Part shown: piece after piece, positions 41,742 through 50,693 of the stretch
Layout: each line of letters opens with the position of its first letter
Position numbering within the stretch: the stretch's first letter is position 1
Made by a program: the position numbers and the translations under genes
The notes under the pieces: model-generated
What the model was told of the DNA's origin: nothing
Databases searched by the model: none
Seen by the model: the letters and a program-made list of their open reading frames with translations, nothing else
NCBI RefSeq assembly: GCF_018398875.1
Contig: NZ_JAGWDK010000010.1
Location: 62,001-126,000, forward strand
Direction of reading: 5' to 3'
DNA from: Bradyrhizobium sp. sGM-13
GTDB lineage: Bacteria; Pseudomonadota; Alphaproteobacteria; Rhizobiales; Xanthobacteraceae
DNA length: 64,000 bases

Positions 41742-43577
41742 ATGTTCGAAGCCCATTTCCAGACATTCGAAGAACCCGAAGGCGGCGTGGCGCTGACCGC
41801 GCGGCTGGCGCGCTTCCGCGAGGAGCTGGCGCGACGGAAGTTGATGGGATTCGTGGTTCCGCGCGCCGATCAGCAACAGAACGAATATGTCCCGGCCTCC
41901 GAAGAGCGGCTGGCCTGGCTGAGCGGCTTCACTGGTTCGGCGGGCATGGCGATCGTTCTGCCGCGCGAAGCCGCGGTTTTCGTCGATGGCCGTTATACGC
42001 TGCAGGCCGCCAAGCAGGTCGACCGCAAGGCCTGGCAAATCGAGCCGCTGGCCGATCCGCCGCCGGAGCAGTGGCTGACCAAGCACCTTGCGGCCGGCGA
42101 CCGCCTCGGTTTCGACCCGTGGCTGCACACGTCGGCGGCAGCCGAGCGTCTGGCCGCCGCCTGCACCAAGGCGGGGGCGGAACTGATTGCGGTCGAAACC
42201 AACCCGCTGGATTCGATCTGGACCGAGCGCCCGGCCCCGCCGCTCGGCCGCGTCGCCACTCACGGCGTGCAGTTTTCCGGCGAGATCGAAGCCGAAAAAC
42301 TCAAGCGCATCCGGCTGGAGATCAACAAGCTCGGGGTAGAGGCGCTGGTGCTGTCGGACAGCCACGCGGTGGCCTGGACCTTCAACATCCGCGGCGCCGA
42401 CGTCTCGCACACACCGCTGCCTTTGTCCTACGCGCTGGTGCCGAAGGACGGCCGCCCCACCATCTTCATCGATCATCGCAAGCTGTCCAACCTGACGCGC
42501 GACCACCTCGAACAATCCGCCGATGTGCGGGAGCCCGACGCGCTGGTGCCTGATTTGACCGAGCTTGCGCGCAGCGGCGCCGCGATCGCGCTTGATGCCG
42601 CCACCGCCGCGGACGCGCTGAGCCGGCTGATCGCAGGCGCCGGCGGAAAACCGGTACGCGGCAACGATCCGGTGAGCCTGTTGAAGGCGGTGAAGAATAT
42701 CACCGAGATCGAGGGCACGCGGACCGCGCACCGGCGCGACGCGGTGGCGCTGGCGCGCTTCCTCGCCTGGATCGACCGCGAGGCGCCGTCGGGCGCTTTG
42801 ACGGAGATCGATACCGTCGAGGCCCTGGAAACGTTCCGCCGCCAGACCTGCGCGCTGAAGGATGTTTCGTTTCCGACCATCGCCGGCACCGGGCCGAACG
42901 GCGCCATCGTGCATTACCGCGTCACCCGCAAGAGCAACCGGCGAATTTCGCCCGGCGATCTGCTGCTGATCGATTCCGGCGCGCAATATGAAGACGGCAC
43001 CACCGACGTCACCCGCACCATCGCAATCGGCAATCCGACCGACGAAATGCGCGATCGATTCACCCGCGTGCTGCGTGGGCACATCGCGATTGCACGCGCG
43101 GTGTTTCCGGACGGCACCACCGGCGCGCAGATCGACTCCTTTGCGCGGCAATTTTTGTGGCAGGCCGGCCTCGATTTCGAGCACGGCACCGGCCACGGCG
43201 TCGGCAGCTATCTCTCGGTGCATGAAGGCCCGGCGCGCATCTCGAAACTCGGCACCACGCCCCTGAAGCGCGGCATGATCCTCTCCAACGAGCCTGGCTA
43301 CTACAAGACCGACGCTTACGGCATCCGGATCGAGAACCTCGAACTCGTCATCGGCACCGATATACCCGGCGCCGAGAAGCCGGTGAACGCGTTCGAGACG
43401 CTGACGCTGGCGCCGATCGACCGCCGCCTGATCGACGTGAACATGTTGAGCGCGACGGAGCTGAAGTGGCTCAACGACTATCACGAGCGCGTCAACCGCG
43501 CGGTGCGCCCGCACCTCGACGACAACGCCACGAAACTGTGGCTGAACGAGGCGACGGCAGCGATGCTGCCGCTTTAA
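41742..43577 (+). CDS. Xaa-Pro aminopeptidase (M24B, aminopeptidase P family)
   Basis: 611 residues, the long three-domain form: two creatinase-N-like domains (1-315) and the catalytic pita-bread domain. Metal ligands are visible: the Asp pair in LLIDSGAQYEDGTTDVTRT, His in HGTGHGVGSYLSVHEGP, Glu in LSNEPGYYKTDAYGIRIEN and the following IENLELV. It removes N-terminal residues before proline in the cytosol. The gene is solitary, with a palindromic repeat directly after the stop. Confidence 0.92.
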   Translation: MFEAHFQTFEEPEGGVALTARLARFREELARRKLMGFVVPRADQQQNEYVPASEERLAWLSGFTGSAGMAIVLPREAAVFVDGRYTLQAAKQVDRKAWQIEPLADPPPEQWLTKHLAAGDRLGFDPWLHTSAAAERLAAACTKAGAELIAVETNPLDSIWTERPAPPLGRVATHGVQFSGEIEAEKLKRIRLEINKLGVEALVLSDSHAVAWTFNIRGADVSHTPLPLSYALVPKDGRPTIFIDHRKLSNLTRDHLEQSADVREPDALVPDLTELARSGAAIALDAATAADALSRLIAGAGGKPVRGNDPVSLLKAVKNITEIEGTRTAHRRDAVALARFLAWIDREAPSGALTEIDTVEALETFRRQTCALKDVSFPTIAGTGPNGAIVHYRVTRKSNRRISPGDLLLIDSGAQYEDGTTDVTRTIAIGNPTDEMRDRFTRVLRGHIAIARAVFPDGTTGAQIDSFARQFLWQAGLDFEHGTGHGVGSYLSVHEGPARISKLGTTPLKRGMILSNEPGYYKTDAYGIRIENLELVIGTDIPGAEKPVNAFETLTLAPIDRRLIDVNMLSATELKWLNDYHERVNRAVRPHLDDNATKLWLNEATAAMLPL

Positions 43578-43590
43578 TCAGCGTCGTCCG

Positions 43591-43700
43591 CCGCTGTCAT
43601 CCCCCGCGAAGGCGGGGGACCCAGTACGCCGCGGCCTATCCATTCATCACTGACTTCTCTGGAATACTGGATCACCCGCTTTCGCGGGTGACGACAGCGG
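43591..43700. repeat. Dispersed palindromic repeat (family B), copy 1
   Basis: Outer arms CCGCTGTC and GACAGCGG, then CCCGCGAAGGCGGGGGA and GGATCACCCGCTTTCGCGGG. The core contains CCCAGTACGCCGCGGC. Located between the aminopeptidase and MFS genes; the 223-bp gap holds nothing else that I recognise. Confidence 0.85.
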
Positions 43701-43800
43701 AGTGTGTTGTACGAATTCGGCATGGCCGCATGCCGAAACAACCGTATTCGCCGTCAGCCACCGCGCTACAGTCCGATTCAACCAACAGGGTCGGAACTAA

Positions 43801-45081
43801 ATGCACGGCGTCGTGGGCAAGCCGCCCGGCGCGACGGACGATCATGCCGTCGTGACATCGAAAATCATGCTGCTGATGCTGGTGGCGATGACCGGCGTCG
43901 CGCCGATCTCGCTTTACATGCTGGTGCCGGCGCTGCCCGTGCTGGCGACGACGTTCGGCGGCGACATCTCGGTCGCGCAGATGACGGTGTCGCTCTATAT
44001 GGTCGGCATCGCCTGTTCGCAGCTCATCATGGGGCCGCTGTCGGACAAGTTCGGCCGCCGGCCGGTGCTGCTCGCAGGCCTTGCGCTGATGGTGGCGGCG
44101 AGCGCCGGCTGCTCGCTGGCGCAGACGCTGCCGCAACTGATCGCCGCGCGCTTCCTGCAGGCACTCGGCGGCGCGACTGGCATGGTGGTGAGCCGCGCCA
44201 TCATCCGCGACCTCTACAGCCGCGACCGCATCAGCTCCATGATCAGCCTCGTGATCGCCGTCATGATGATGGCGCAGATGCTCAGCGCGCTTGTCGGCGG
44301 CCTCTTGGAGACCGCGTTCGGCTGGCGCGCCATTTTCTATTTCATCACGGCGGCTTCGCTCAGCGTTGCGGTCCTGATCGCGCTTGCGCTGCCCGAGACG
44401 CGCGCCGAACGCAGCGAGAGCAGCAGCTTCCGCGGCGACGTCGGCAAGCTGATGCGCAACCGCGCCTTCATCGGCTATGTGCTGTGCCAGGTGCTGGCTT
44501 CCCAGATCATTTTCATGTTCGCCGGCGGCGGGCCTTACATCGTGGTGACGCAGATGGGCCGAACCACGGCCGAATATGGCGCGTGGTTCGCGACGACGGG
44601 ATTTGCCTATCTGATCGGCAATGTGTTCTGCGTCCGTTTCGCGCCGCGGCACTCGCTGGAGAAGCTGATCTGGTTCGGGCTCGCGGTGCAATTCTGCGGC
44701 GCCCTCCTGAACCTCGTCTTGAGCATTGCCGGGATCAACCAGGCGCCGCTCTGGCTGTTCGGCACGCAGATGATCGTGATGGTCGCGAACGCCTTCGTCA
44801 TGAACAACGCCGCGGCCGGCGCTATCAGCGCCCGTCCCGAGGCCGCCGGCACCGCCTCCGGCGCGATGGGTTTTCTGCAACAGGGCATCGGCGCGCTGGT
44901 CTCGCAATTCGGCGCGTATCTTGGCGGCCACTCCACGACCACGCTGCCGCTGACGGCGGCAATCTTCGCGCTGTCCATCGCGTGTGCCTCGGCGATGTTC
45001 TTCCTTGTGCCGCGGCGGACGGTCGTGGTGAGCGAGGAACTGGTGAAAAAGGCGGAGGAGGAAGACTCGCGGATGTTGTGA
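43801..45081 (+). CDS. Bcr/CflA-type MFS multidrug exporter
   Basis: 426 residues, 12 hydrophobic segments. LVPALPVLATTFGGDISVAQ and GPLSDKFGRRPVLLAGL (motif A), then ARFLQALGGATGMVVSRAIIRDLYSRDRI are the marks of the Bcr/CflA subfamily (DHA1), which exports sulfonamides, bicyclomycin, florfenicol or cysteine-like metabolites. Substrate not determined. Flanked on both sides by family B repeats. Confidence 0.9.
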   Translation: MHGVVGKPPGATDDHAVVTSKIMLLMLVAMTGVAPISLYMLVPALPVLATTFGGDISVAQMTVSLYMVGIACSQLIMGPLSDKFGRRPVLLAGLALMVAASAGCSLAQTLPQLIAARFLQALGGATGMVVSRAIIRDLYSRDRISSMISLVIAVMMMAQMLSALVGGLLETAFGWRAIFYFITAASLSVAVLIALALPETRAERSESSSFRGDVGKLMRNRAFIGYVLCQVLASQIIFMFAGGGPYIVVTQMGRTTAEYGAWFATTGFAYLIGNVFCVRFAPRHSLEKLIWFGLAVQFCGALLNLVLSIAGINQAPLWLFGTQMIVMVANAFVMNNAAAGAISARPEAAGTASGAMGFLQQGIGALVSQFGAYLGGHSTTTLPLTAAIFALSIACASAMFFLVPRRTVVVSEELVKKAEEEDSRML

Positions 45082-45117
45082 GCGCATGCGCGCAACATCA
45101 GCGCCTCACATTCGACT

Positions 45118-45220
45118 GTCGTCGCCCGCGAAGGCGGGCGATCCAGTACGCCGCGGCTTCTCGGTTCAATCACTACGGCCTCTGGAATGCTGGATCACCC
45201 GCCTTCGCGGGTGATGACGG
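45118..45220. repeat. Dispersed palindromic repeat (family B), copy 2
   Basis: GTCGTCGCCCGCGAAGGCGG at the left, GGATCACCCGCCTTCGCGGG then TGATGAC at the right, core CCAGTACGCCGCGGC. It lies between the convergent Bcr/CflA exporter and ligA, where it may act in transcription termination. Confidence 0.85.
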
Positions 45221-45249
45221 TTTTGTGTGGGGCGATGACGCGCGCCTTC

Positions 45250-47400
45250 TCACTCCCCGATCAGCTTCAACCACTCATCTTCCGTCAGCACCGGCACGCC
45301 GTGCTTCTTGGCTTCCGCGAGTTTTGAACCCGCACCCGGCCCAGCGACAACGTAGTCCGTTTTCTTCGACACCGAACCGGCGGCCTTGGCGCCCAGCCGC
45401 TCGGCGGTGGCCTTGGCTTCGTCCCGTGTCATCTTTTCCAGCGAACCGGTGAACACCACAGTCTTGCCGGCGACGGCCGAATTGCTCTTGGGCTTTTCCG
45501 CGTCAATGATCTCGCTGAGCTCCTTGACCAGCCGCTCGACGATGCCACGGTTATGGCTTTCGCCGAAATAGGCGGCGACGCTCTTGATAACGGTGTCGCC
45601 GATCTGGTCGAGCGCATCCATCTCGGCGATGGTGTCCTCGTCGCCCTTGGCGACCTTGAGGCAGGCGTCGTGGAAGGCATCCCACGAGCCGTAGCCGCGC
45701 GCCAGCGCCAGCGCGGTGGTCTCGCCGACATGGCGCATGCCAAGCGCGTAGATGAAGCGCTCCAACGAAATGCGGCGGCGGTTCTCGATCGCGGCGAACA
45801 GGTTTCGCACCGAAGTTTCGCCGTAGCCCTCGATCGCTTCGAGCTTCAGCTTGGCGTTGCGTTTCGGCAGCGTGAAGATATCGGCCGGCTCCCGCACCCA
45901 CTCGCGGTCGAAGAAGTACTGAAGCTGCTTCTCGCCGAGCCCGTCGATATCGAACGCCCGGCGCGACACGAACAGTTTCAGATGCTCGATCTTCTGGAAC
46001 GGACAGGCGAACTCGCCGGTACAGCGGGCGCGCGAGCCTTCCTCGCCGGTCGCCGTCTCCTCGCGCACCACGTCGGTATGCAGCGGGCAAGGGCACTTCT
46101 TCGGGAAGTGAAATTCCCTGGCGCCTTTCGGCCGCTTGTCGATGACGACATCGACCACCTGCGGGATCACGTCGCCGGCGCGCTGGATCACGACGGTGTC
46201 GCCAAGCCTGATGTCACGGCCCTCGCGCAGCACTTCGCCCTTGTTGCCTATACCTTTGATGTAGTCCTCATTGTGCAGCGTGACGTTCTGTACGATCACA
46301 CCGCCGACGCCGACCGGCTCCAGCTTGCCGACCGGCGTGAACGAACCGGTGCGCCCGACCTGGATCTCGATGTCGCGCAGCACCGTCATGGCCCGCTCGG
46401 CCGGGAATTTGTGCGCGACGGCCCAGCGCGGCGTGCGCGAGACGAAACCGAGCCGCTCCTGCCAATCGATACGGTCGATCTTGTAGACGACGCCGTCGAT
46501 GTCGTAGTCGAGCTCGCCGCGCTGCTCCTCGATCTCGTGATGGAACGCGATCAAGTGCTCGACGGAGTGGCAGAGTTTTGTCAGCGGATTGGTCTTGAAG
46601 CCGCAGTGCTCGAACCAGTGGATCATGTCGGTTTGAGTCTTTTCCGGCATCGCGCTCATCTGGCCCCAGGAATAGGCGAAGAAGCCGAGCGGGCGCGAGG
46701 CCGTAATGCTCGGGTCTTTCTGACGCAGCGAGCCTGCAGCCGAATTGCGCGGGTTTGCAAAAACGGTATCGCCTGCGGCCTTCTGGCGCTCGTTCAGCGC
46801 AAGGAACGCCTTCTTGGTCATGTAGACCTCGCCGCGCACCTCGCAGATATCAGGAACGTTGCGGCCTTTTAGCTTCTGCGGCACGTCCTCGAGCGTGCGG
46901 ATATTTGCGGTGACGTCCTCGCCTTCCGCGCCGTCGCCGCGGGTTGCGGCGGTGACAAGCTCGCCGCCTTCGTAGCGCAGCGACATCGACAACCCGTCGA
47001 TCTTCGGCTCGGCGGAAAAGTTGATTTTGTCATCCGGCAGCTTCAGGAAACGCGTGATGCGGCCGACGAAGTCGAGCACATCCTGTTCGGCAAAGGCGTT
47101 GTCGAGCGACAGCATCGGCACCGCATGGCGGACTTTCTTGAAGCGGCCCGACGGCGCCGCGCCGATCTTTTGCGATGGCGATTCCGCTGTAACGAGCTCG
47201 GGAAACCGCTTCTCGATCGCATTAAAGCGCTGCCGCAAGGCGTCGTATTCGGCATCGCTGATGCTGGGCGCATCTTCCTGATAATAGCGCTTGTCGTGCC
47301 CTTCGAGCTCCAGCGCCAGCCGCTTATGCTCGACCTTGGCCTGCGCCTTGGTGAGTTTTCCGACGTCGGTGAGGGTTTTTGTTTTCGCTGTCTTGGCCAT
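45250..47400 (-). CDS. ligA: NAD-dependent DNA ligase
   Basis: 716 residues from ATG 47400 (MAKTAKTKTL). Domain order: Ia and adenylation domain (nucleotidyl-acceptor Lys in SAEPKIDGLSMSL), OB fold, Cys4 zinc finger (CPCPLHTDV, then CTGEFACPF), helix-hairpin-helix repeats, and a C-terminal BRCT domain (VVFTGSLEKMTRDEAKATAE). It seals nicks in replication and repair. The lower-complexity Lys-rich N-terminus and slightly longer zinc region are common in Bradyrhizobium. It follows recN on the same strand across a 208-bp gap filled by a composite repeat. Confidence 0.97.
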   Translation of the reverse strand: MAKTAKTKTLTDVGKLTKAQAKVEHKRLALELEGHDKRYYQEDAPSISDAEYDALRQRFNAIEKRFPELVTAESPSQKIGAAPSGRFKKVRHAVPMLSLDNAFAEQDVLDFVGRITRFLKLPDDKINFSAEPKIDGLSMSLRYEGGELVTAATRGDGAEGEDVTANIRTLEDVPQKLKGRNVPDICEVRGEVYMTKKAFLALNERQKAAGDTVFANPRNSAAGSLRQKDPSITASRPLGFFAYSWGQMSAMPEKTQTDMIHWFEHCGFKTNPLTKLCHSVEHLIAFHHEIEEQRGELDYDIDGVVYKIDRIDWQERLGFVSRTPRWAVAHKFPAERAMTVLRDIEIQVGRTGSFTPVGKLEPVGVGGVIVQNVTLHNEDYIKGIGNKGEVLREGRDIRLGDTVVIQRAGDVIPQVVDVVIDKRPKGAREFHFPKKCPCPLHTDVVREETATGEEGSRARCTGEFACPFQKIEHLKLFVSRRAFDIDGLGEKQLQYFFDREWVREPADIFTLPKRNAKLKLEAIEGYGETSVRNLFAAIENRRRISLERFIYALGMRHVGETTALALARGYGSWDAFHDACLKVAKGDEDTIAEMDALDQIGDTVIKSVAAYFGESHNRGIVERLVKELSEIIDAEKPKSNSAVAGKTVVFTGSLEKMTRDEAKATAERLGAKAAGSVSKKTDYVVAGPGAGSKLAEAKKHGVPVLTEDEWLKLIGE

Positions 47401-47452
47401 GGGTGTTGAATACGACGAAAGGAAGCCTAGAGGCAAAGTCGATCGCAGGTGC

Positions 47453-47602
47453 CGTGCCCCGGATGCGGCGCAGCGCCATAAGCGCGTTTACGCGCGTCTT
47501 CGACGCGCTATGGCGGGTGCGCTGCTGATCCGGGGCCCACGCCGGTGTGGGTCCCGGCTCTGCGGAGCAGCGCGAAGAGCGCTGCACCGCGTCCGGGACA
47601 CG
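47453..47602. repeat. Composite imperfect inverted repeat between recN and ligA
   Basis: Outer arms 47453-47475 and 47580-47602 are 23-base inverted repeats with few mismatches (CGTGCCCCGGATGCGGC against the complement of GCTGCACCGCGTCCGGG). Inside, 47474-47487 (CGCCATAAGCGCGT) pairs with 47503-47515 (ACGCGCTATGGCG). The whole is a BIME-like RNA structure filling the gap. Confidence 0.75.
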
Positions 47603-47608
47603 AGCAGA

Positions 47609-49282
47609 TCACGCCGTCGCGGCGCGCAACAGCCGTTCCGCCGCGGCCCGCGCCTCGGCGGTGATCTCCGCCCCCGCCAGCATGCGGGCGATTTCCTCGC
47701 GGCGGTGGTCGGCGGCGAGCGCGTTGACGCGGGTAGCGACGCGCTTGCCCTTGTCGAGCGCGTCCTTGGAAATCAGCAAATGCTGGTTGGCGCGTGCCGC
47801 GACTTGCGGCGCATGCGTCACCGCCATCACCTGGACCTGGCCGGCGAGCCGCGACAGCCGCGCGCCGATCGCATCCGCCACCGCGCCGCCGACGCCGGTA
47901 TCGATTTCGTCGAACACCAGCGTGGGCGCGGAGCCGCGATCGGACAACACCACCTTGAGCGCCAGCAGGAACCGCGACAGCTCGCCGCCGGAGGCGACCT
48001 TCATCAACGGTCCCGGCTTTGTCCCCGGATTGGTCTGGACCCAGAACTCGACGCGGTCGATGCCCTGCGGCCCCGGTAACTTCGCATCGGTGTCGACCTG
48101 CGTCATGAATTTCGCGCGATCGAGTTTCAGCGGCGCGAGTTCGGCATTGACGGCCTTGTTGAGTTTTTCGGCGGACTTAGCTCGGGCCGCCGACAGCTTC
48201 GCCGCCGCCGCGCCGTAGCGCTGGTCGGCCTCAGCAGCCGCCGCTTCTAGTTTCTTCAGCCGGTCCGCGCCGGCGTCGATCAGCGCGACGTCGGAGACGA
48301 ATTTGGCGGCGAGTGCCGCCAGCCCATCGACCGGCGTCGAATATTTGCGCGAGGCGGCGCGCAGCGCAAACAGCCGCTCCTCGATCCGCTCCAGTTCGGC
48401 CGGATCGAAATCGGCCCCAACCAGCGCGGCGCTGAGATGCTGGTCGGCCTCTTCCAGCGCGTTGATCGCGATGTCGATCGCCTTCACCGCCGGCTCGACC
48501 AGCGCCGGCGAATTGGCAGCGCGGCGCTCGAGGCGGCGCACGGCCGCCGCAAGCGCCGGCACCGGCGAGTTGTGGCCACCGACCGCCTCCTGCGCCTCGC
48601 GCAGATCGCTGGCGATCTTCTCGCCCTGCATCATGGTGGTGCGGCGTTCGGCGAGTGCGGTCTCCTCGCCGTCCTTCGGCTTCAGCACTTTGAGCTCGTC
48701 GGCGGCGTGCCGCAAATAATCCGCCTCGCGCGCGGCGCGTTCCATGCTGGCGCGATGCTCGTCGAGCGCTTGATTGGCGGTGCGCCGCGCCTCCCATAGC
48801 GTCGCCAGCGCGGCGACCTCTTTCTCCAGCCCGGCAAAGGCATCGAGCAACTGCCGGTGCGTCGAGGCGTCGACCAGCGCGCGCTCGTCGTGCTGGCCGT
48901 GAATTTCTACCAGCGCCGCGCCGACCGCCTTCAAAGTCTGCACGCTGATCGACTGGTCGTTGATGAAGGCGCGGGTGCGGCCGTCAGCGAGCTGTACGCG
49001 GCGAAGAATCATTTCGCCGGTGTCGTCGAGGCCGTTCTCGGAAAGGATATTTGTCGCGGGATGGCCCTTGGGAACGTCGAAGGTGGCCGTCACCTGGCCC
49101 TGCTCCGCGCCATGGCGAACCAGACCCGCATCACCGCGGCCGCCGAGCGCTAGCGCGAAGGCATCGAGCAGGATGGATTTGCCCGCGCCGGTTTCGCCGG
49201 TCAGCACCGCGAGGCCACGGGAGAATTCGATATCGAGCCGTTCGATCAGGACGATGTCACGGATCGACAGACGCGCCAGCAT
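47609..49282 (-). CDS. recN: DNA repair protein RecN
   Basis: 557 residues. SMC-like ATPase: N-terminal MLARLSIRDIVLIERLDIEF and Walker A TGETGAGKSILLDAFALALG, coiled-coil middle (about 150-390), C-terminal signature VASGGELSRFLLALKV and Walker B TLVFDEIDTGVGG, ending with VMAVTHAPQVAARANQHLLI. It tethers DNA ends in double-strand-break repair. It lies in the usual alphaproteobacterial order bamD-recN-ligA. Confidence 0.96.
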   Translation of the reverse strand: MLARLSIRDIVLIERLDIEFSRGLAVLTGETGAGKSILLDAFALALGGRGDAGLVRHGAEQGQVTATFDVPKGHPATNILSENGLDDTGEMILRRVQLADGRTRAFINDQSISVQTLKAVGAALVEIHGQHDERALVDASTHRQLLDAFAGLEKEVAALATLWEARRTANQALDEHRASMERAAREADYLRHAADELKVLKPKDGEETALAERRTTMMQGEKIASDLREAQEAVGGHNSPVPALAAAVRRLERRAANSPALVEPAVKAIDIAINALEEADQHLSAALVGADFDPAELERIEERLFALRAASRKYSTPVDGLAALAAKFVSDVALIDAGADRLKKLEAAAAEADQRYGAAAAKLSAARAKSAEKLNKAVNAELAPLKLDRAKFMTQVDTDAKLPGPQGIDRVEFWVQTNPGTKPGPLMKVASGGELSRFLLALKVVLSDRGSAPTLVFDEIDTGVGGAVADAIGARLSRLAGQVQVMAVTHAPQVAARANQHLLISKDALDKGKRVATRVNALAADHRREEIARMLAGAEITAEARAAAERLLRAATA

Positions 49283-49295
49283 GCGAAGTCAATTC

Positions 49296-49372
49296 CTAGT
49301 GGTCCGGTTCTAACATTCGCTCCCCGCTCGGGGAGCCACTTTTGCGAATGTTAGAATCAAAAGGACCACTAG
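49296..49372. repeat. Long hairpin repeat (family C), copy 1, recN/bamD spacer
   Basis: CTAGTGGTCC (49296-49305) pairs perfectly with GGACCACTAG (49363-49372), and TTCTAACATTCGC (49308-49320) with GCGAATGTTAGAA (49344-49356). An inner CCCCGCTCGGGG closes the stem. Confidence 0.85.
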
Positions 49373-49385
49373 CAAATATCAAGCT

Positions 49386-49467
49386 GGTAGTGGAGCTTTA
49401 TGGATTTGACATTCGCTTCACGAAGTCGCGGCAAGTATCGAGCGAATGTCAAATCCGCTCCACTACC
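49386..49467. repeat. Long hairpin repeat (family C), copy 2, overlapping bamD stop
   Basis: GGTAGTGGAGC (49386-49396) pairs with GCTCCACTACC (49457-49467), and GGATTTGACATTCGCT (49402-49417) with AGCGAATGTCAAATCC (49441-49456). Same layout and shared ACATTCGC block as copy 1. Its right end overlaps the bamD stop codon, so it is also a likely 3' end structure of bamD mRNA. Confidence 0.85.
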
Positions 49468-50371
49468 CGAGACCCAACTTCTTGAAGGCCCTGGAAATAT
49501 ACGAACCCTTGTTTTCGCTCGGCTCGAGACCGCCCGACTTTACAAGATTATAGGCGTCCTTGTACCAGCGGCTATCAGGAAAATTGTGCCCAAGTACGGC
49601 TGCCGCCGTCTGCGCCTCGCCGACGATGCCGATCGCCATATAGGCCTCGGTGAGTCGCGCCAGCGCTTCCTCGACATGCCGGGTGGTCTGGTAGCGGGTG
49701 ACCACGGTCTTGAAGCGGTTGATGGCGGCGGTGTAGTCGCGCCTTTCCATGTAATAGCGGCCGACGTCCATTTCCTTGCCCGCGAGCTGGTCGCGCGCGC
49801 CTTCGAGCTTGGCCTTGGCGGAGTTGGCGTATTCCGAGGTCGGATATTTGCGAATCACCTCTTCCAGCGCCGCGATCGCCTTTTCGGTACGGCCCTGGTC
49901 GCGAGAGATGTCCGGGATCTGGTCGTAATGCGAGGCCGCGATCAGATATTGCGCGTAAGCCGCATCGGCGCTGCCGGGATGCAGCGTGACGTAGCGAGTC
50001 GCTGCGCCGATGCAGCTATCGTAATCGCCGGCATTGTAAAAGGAGTAGGCCGACATCAGGAGTGATTTGCGCGCCCAGTCGGAATAAGGATGCTGGCGAT
50101 CGACCTCCTCGAATTTCTTCGATGCCGCCTTCAGATCCTTGCGCTGGTTCATCAGGTACAAGCCCTCATTGTAGAGCTTGTCCGCCGGCTCCTCGTTGAA
50201 TGTGTCGTCCTTTTGCGTGAACTTGTCCCAGAGCGCGCCGGTGCCGCAGCCGCTCAAGGGAATGGCGAGCGCAATCAGGCCCGCAGCCAGCCGCAGCGAG
50301 CGTGCGGCGCGAGCGAGGCTGGAGCGCCCGAGTGATTTGCCTGATTCGAGCGTCATACGCTGTGCCGACAT
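49463..50371 (-). CDS. bamD: Outer membrane assembly lipoprotein BamD
   Basis: 302 residues from ATG 50371 (MSAQRMTLESG); ATG 50356 is an alternative. The lipoprotein signal ends in AIPLSGCGTG with the lipidated Cys. Five TPR-like repeats follow (LYNEGLYLMNQRKDLKAASK, QYLIAASHYDQIPDISRDQG, RYYMERRDYTAAINRFKTVV), the BamD/ComL pattern. It is the essential lipoprotein of the BAM complex that inserts outer-membrane beta-barrels. It sits between lpxC and recN as in other rhizobiales. Confidence 0.95.
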   Translation of the reverse strand: MSAQRMTLESGKSLGRSSLARAARSLRLAAGLIALAIPLSGCGTGALWDKFTQKDDTFNEEPADKLYNEGLYLMNQRKDLKAASKKFEEVDRQHPYSDWARKSLLMSAYSFYNAGDYDSCIGAATRYVTLHPGSADAAYAQYLIAASHYDQIPDISRDQGRTEKAIAALEEVIRKYPTSEYANSAKAKLEGARDQLAGKEMDVGRYYMERRDYTAAINRFKTVVTRYQTTRHVEEALARLTEAYMAIGIVGEAQTAAAVLGHNFPDSRWYKDAYNLVKSGGLEPSENKGSYISRAFKKLGLG

Positions 50372-50693
50372 GGAATTTGTGACCTGACGCCCCGTGATGC
50401 GACTGATGAGTGAGCCCGCCCGTCCGTGAACCGCAGTCATGGACGTCATATTCCCCGTGCCCCAAATTTCTTGAGCCCAATACGCTCGGTGCCCAATTCT
50501 TCAAGGCCCGTGGCGCCTTGTGGTGCTACCGCGGGCTTCTCTAGCCGAAAAATGGTCCTGGACCAACCGAATACGCAGCCAATTCGCCCGGATTAAGGCG
50601 GCTGAACGGCCACGTTACCACTGTGGTTACTACGCAAAACGCGCCCAAGCGGCGCAAAACAGCTCAAAATTCAGAGGTTTGCAAAGACGAAAG
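50372..50693. other. Spacer between lpxC and bamD
   Basis: 322 bp without a gene. A near-perfect 17-bp palindrome, GTTACCACTGTGGTTAC, lies at 50614-50630; its minus-strand GTAACC is followed after 16 bases by CGTT (50605-50608), an ECF-like arrangement 234 bp before bamD. Otherwise I see nothing. Confidence 0.35.

Noticed and set aside
41619..43514. Very long open frame antisense to aminopeptidase P
   Set aside because: It is the mirror of a high-GC gene with clear M24 metal ligands; its Arg/Gln/His-rich sequence has no domain. The same holds for the long antisense frames at 43672-45087, 30548-31924 and 58804-60351.
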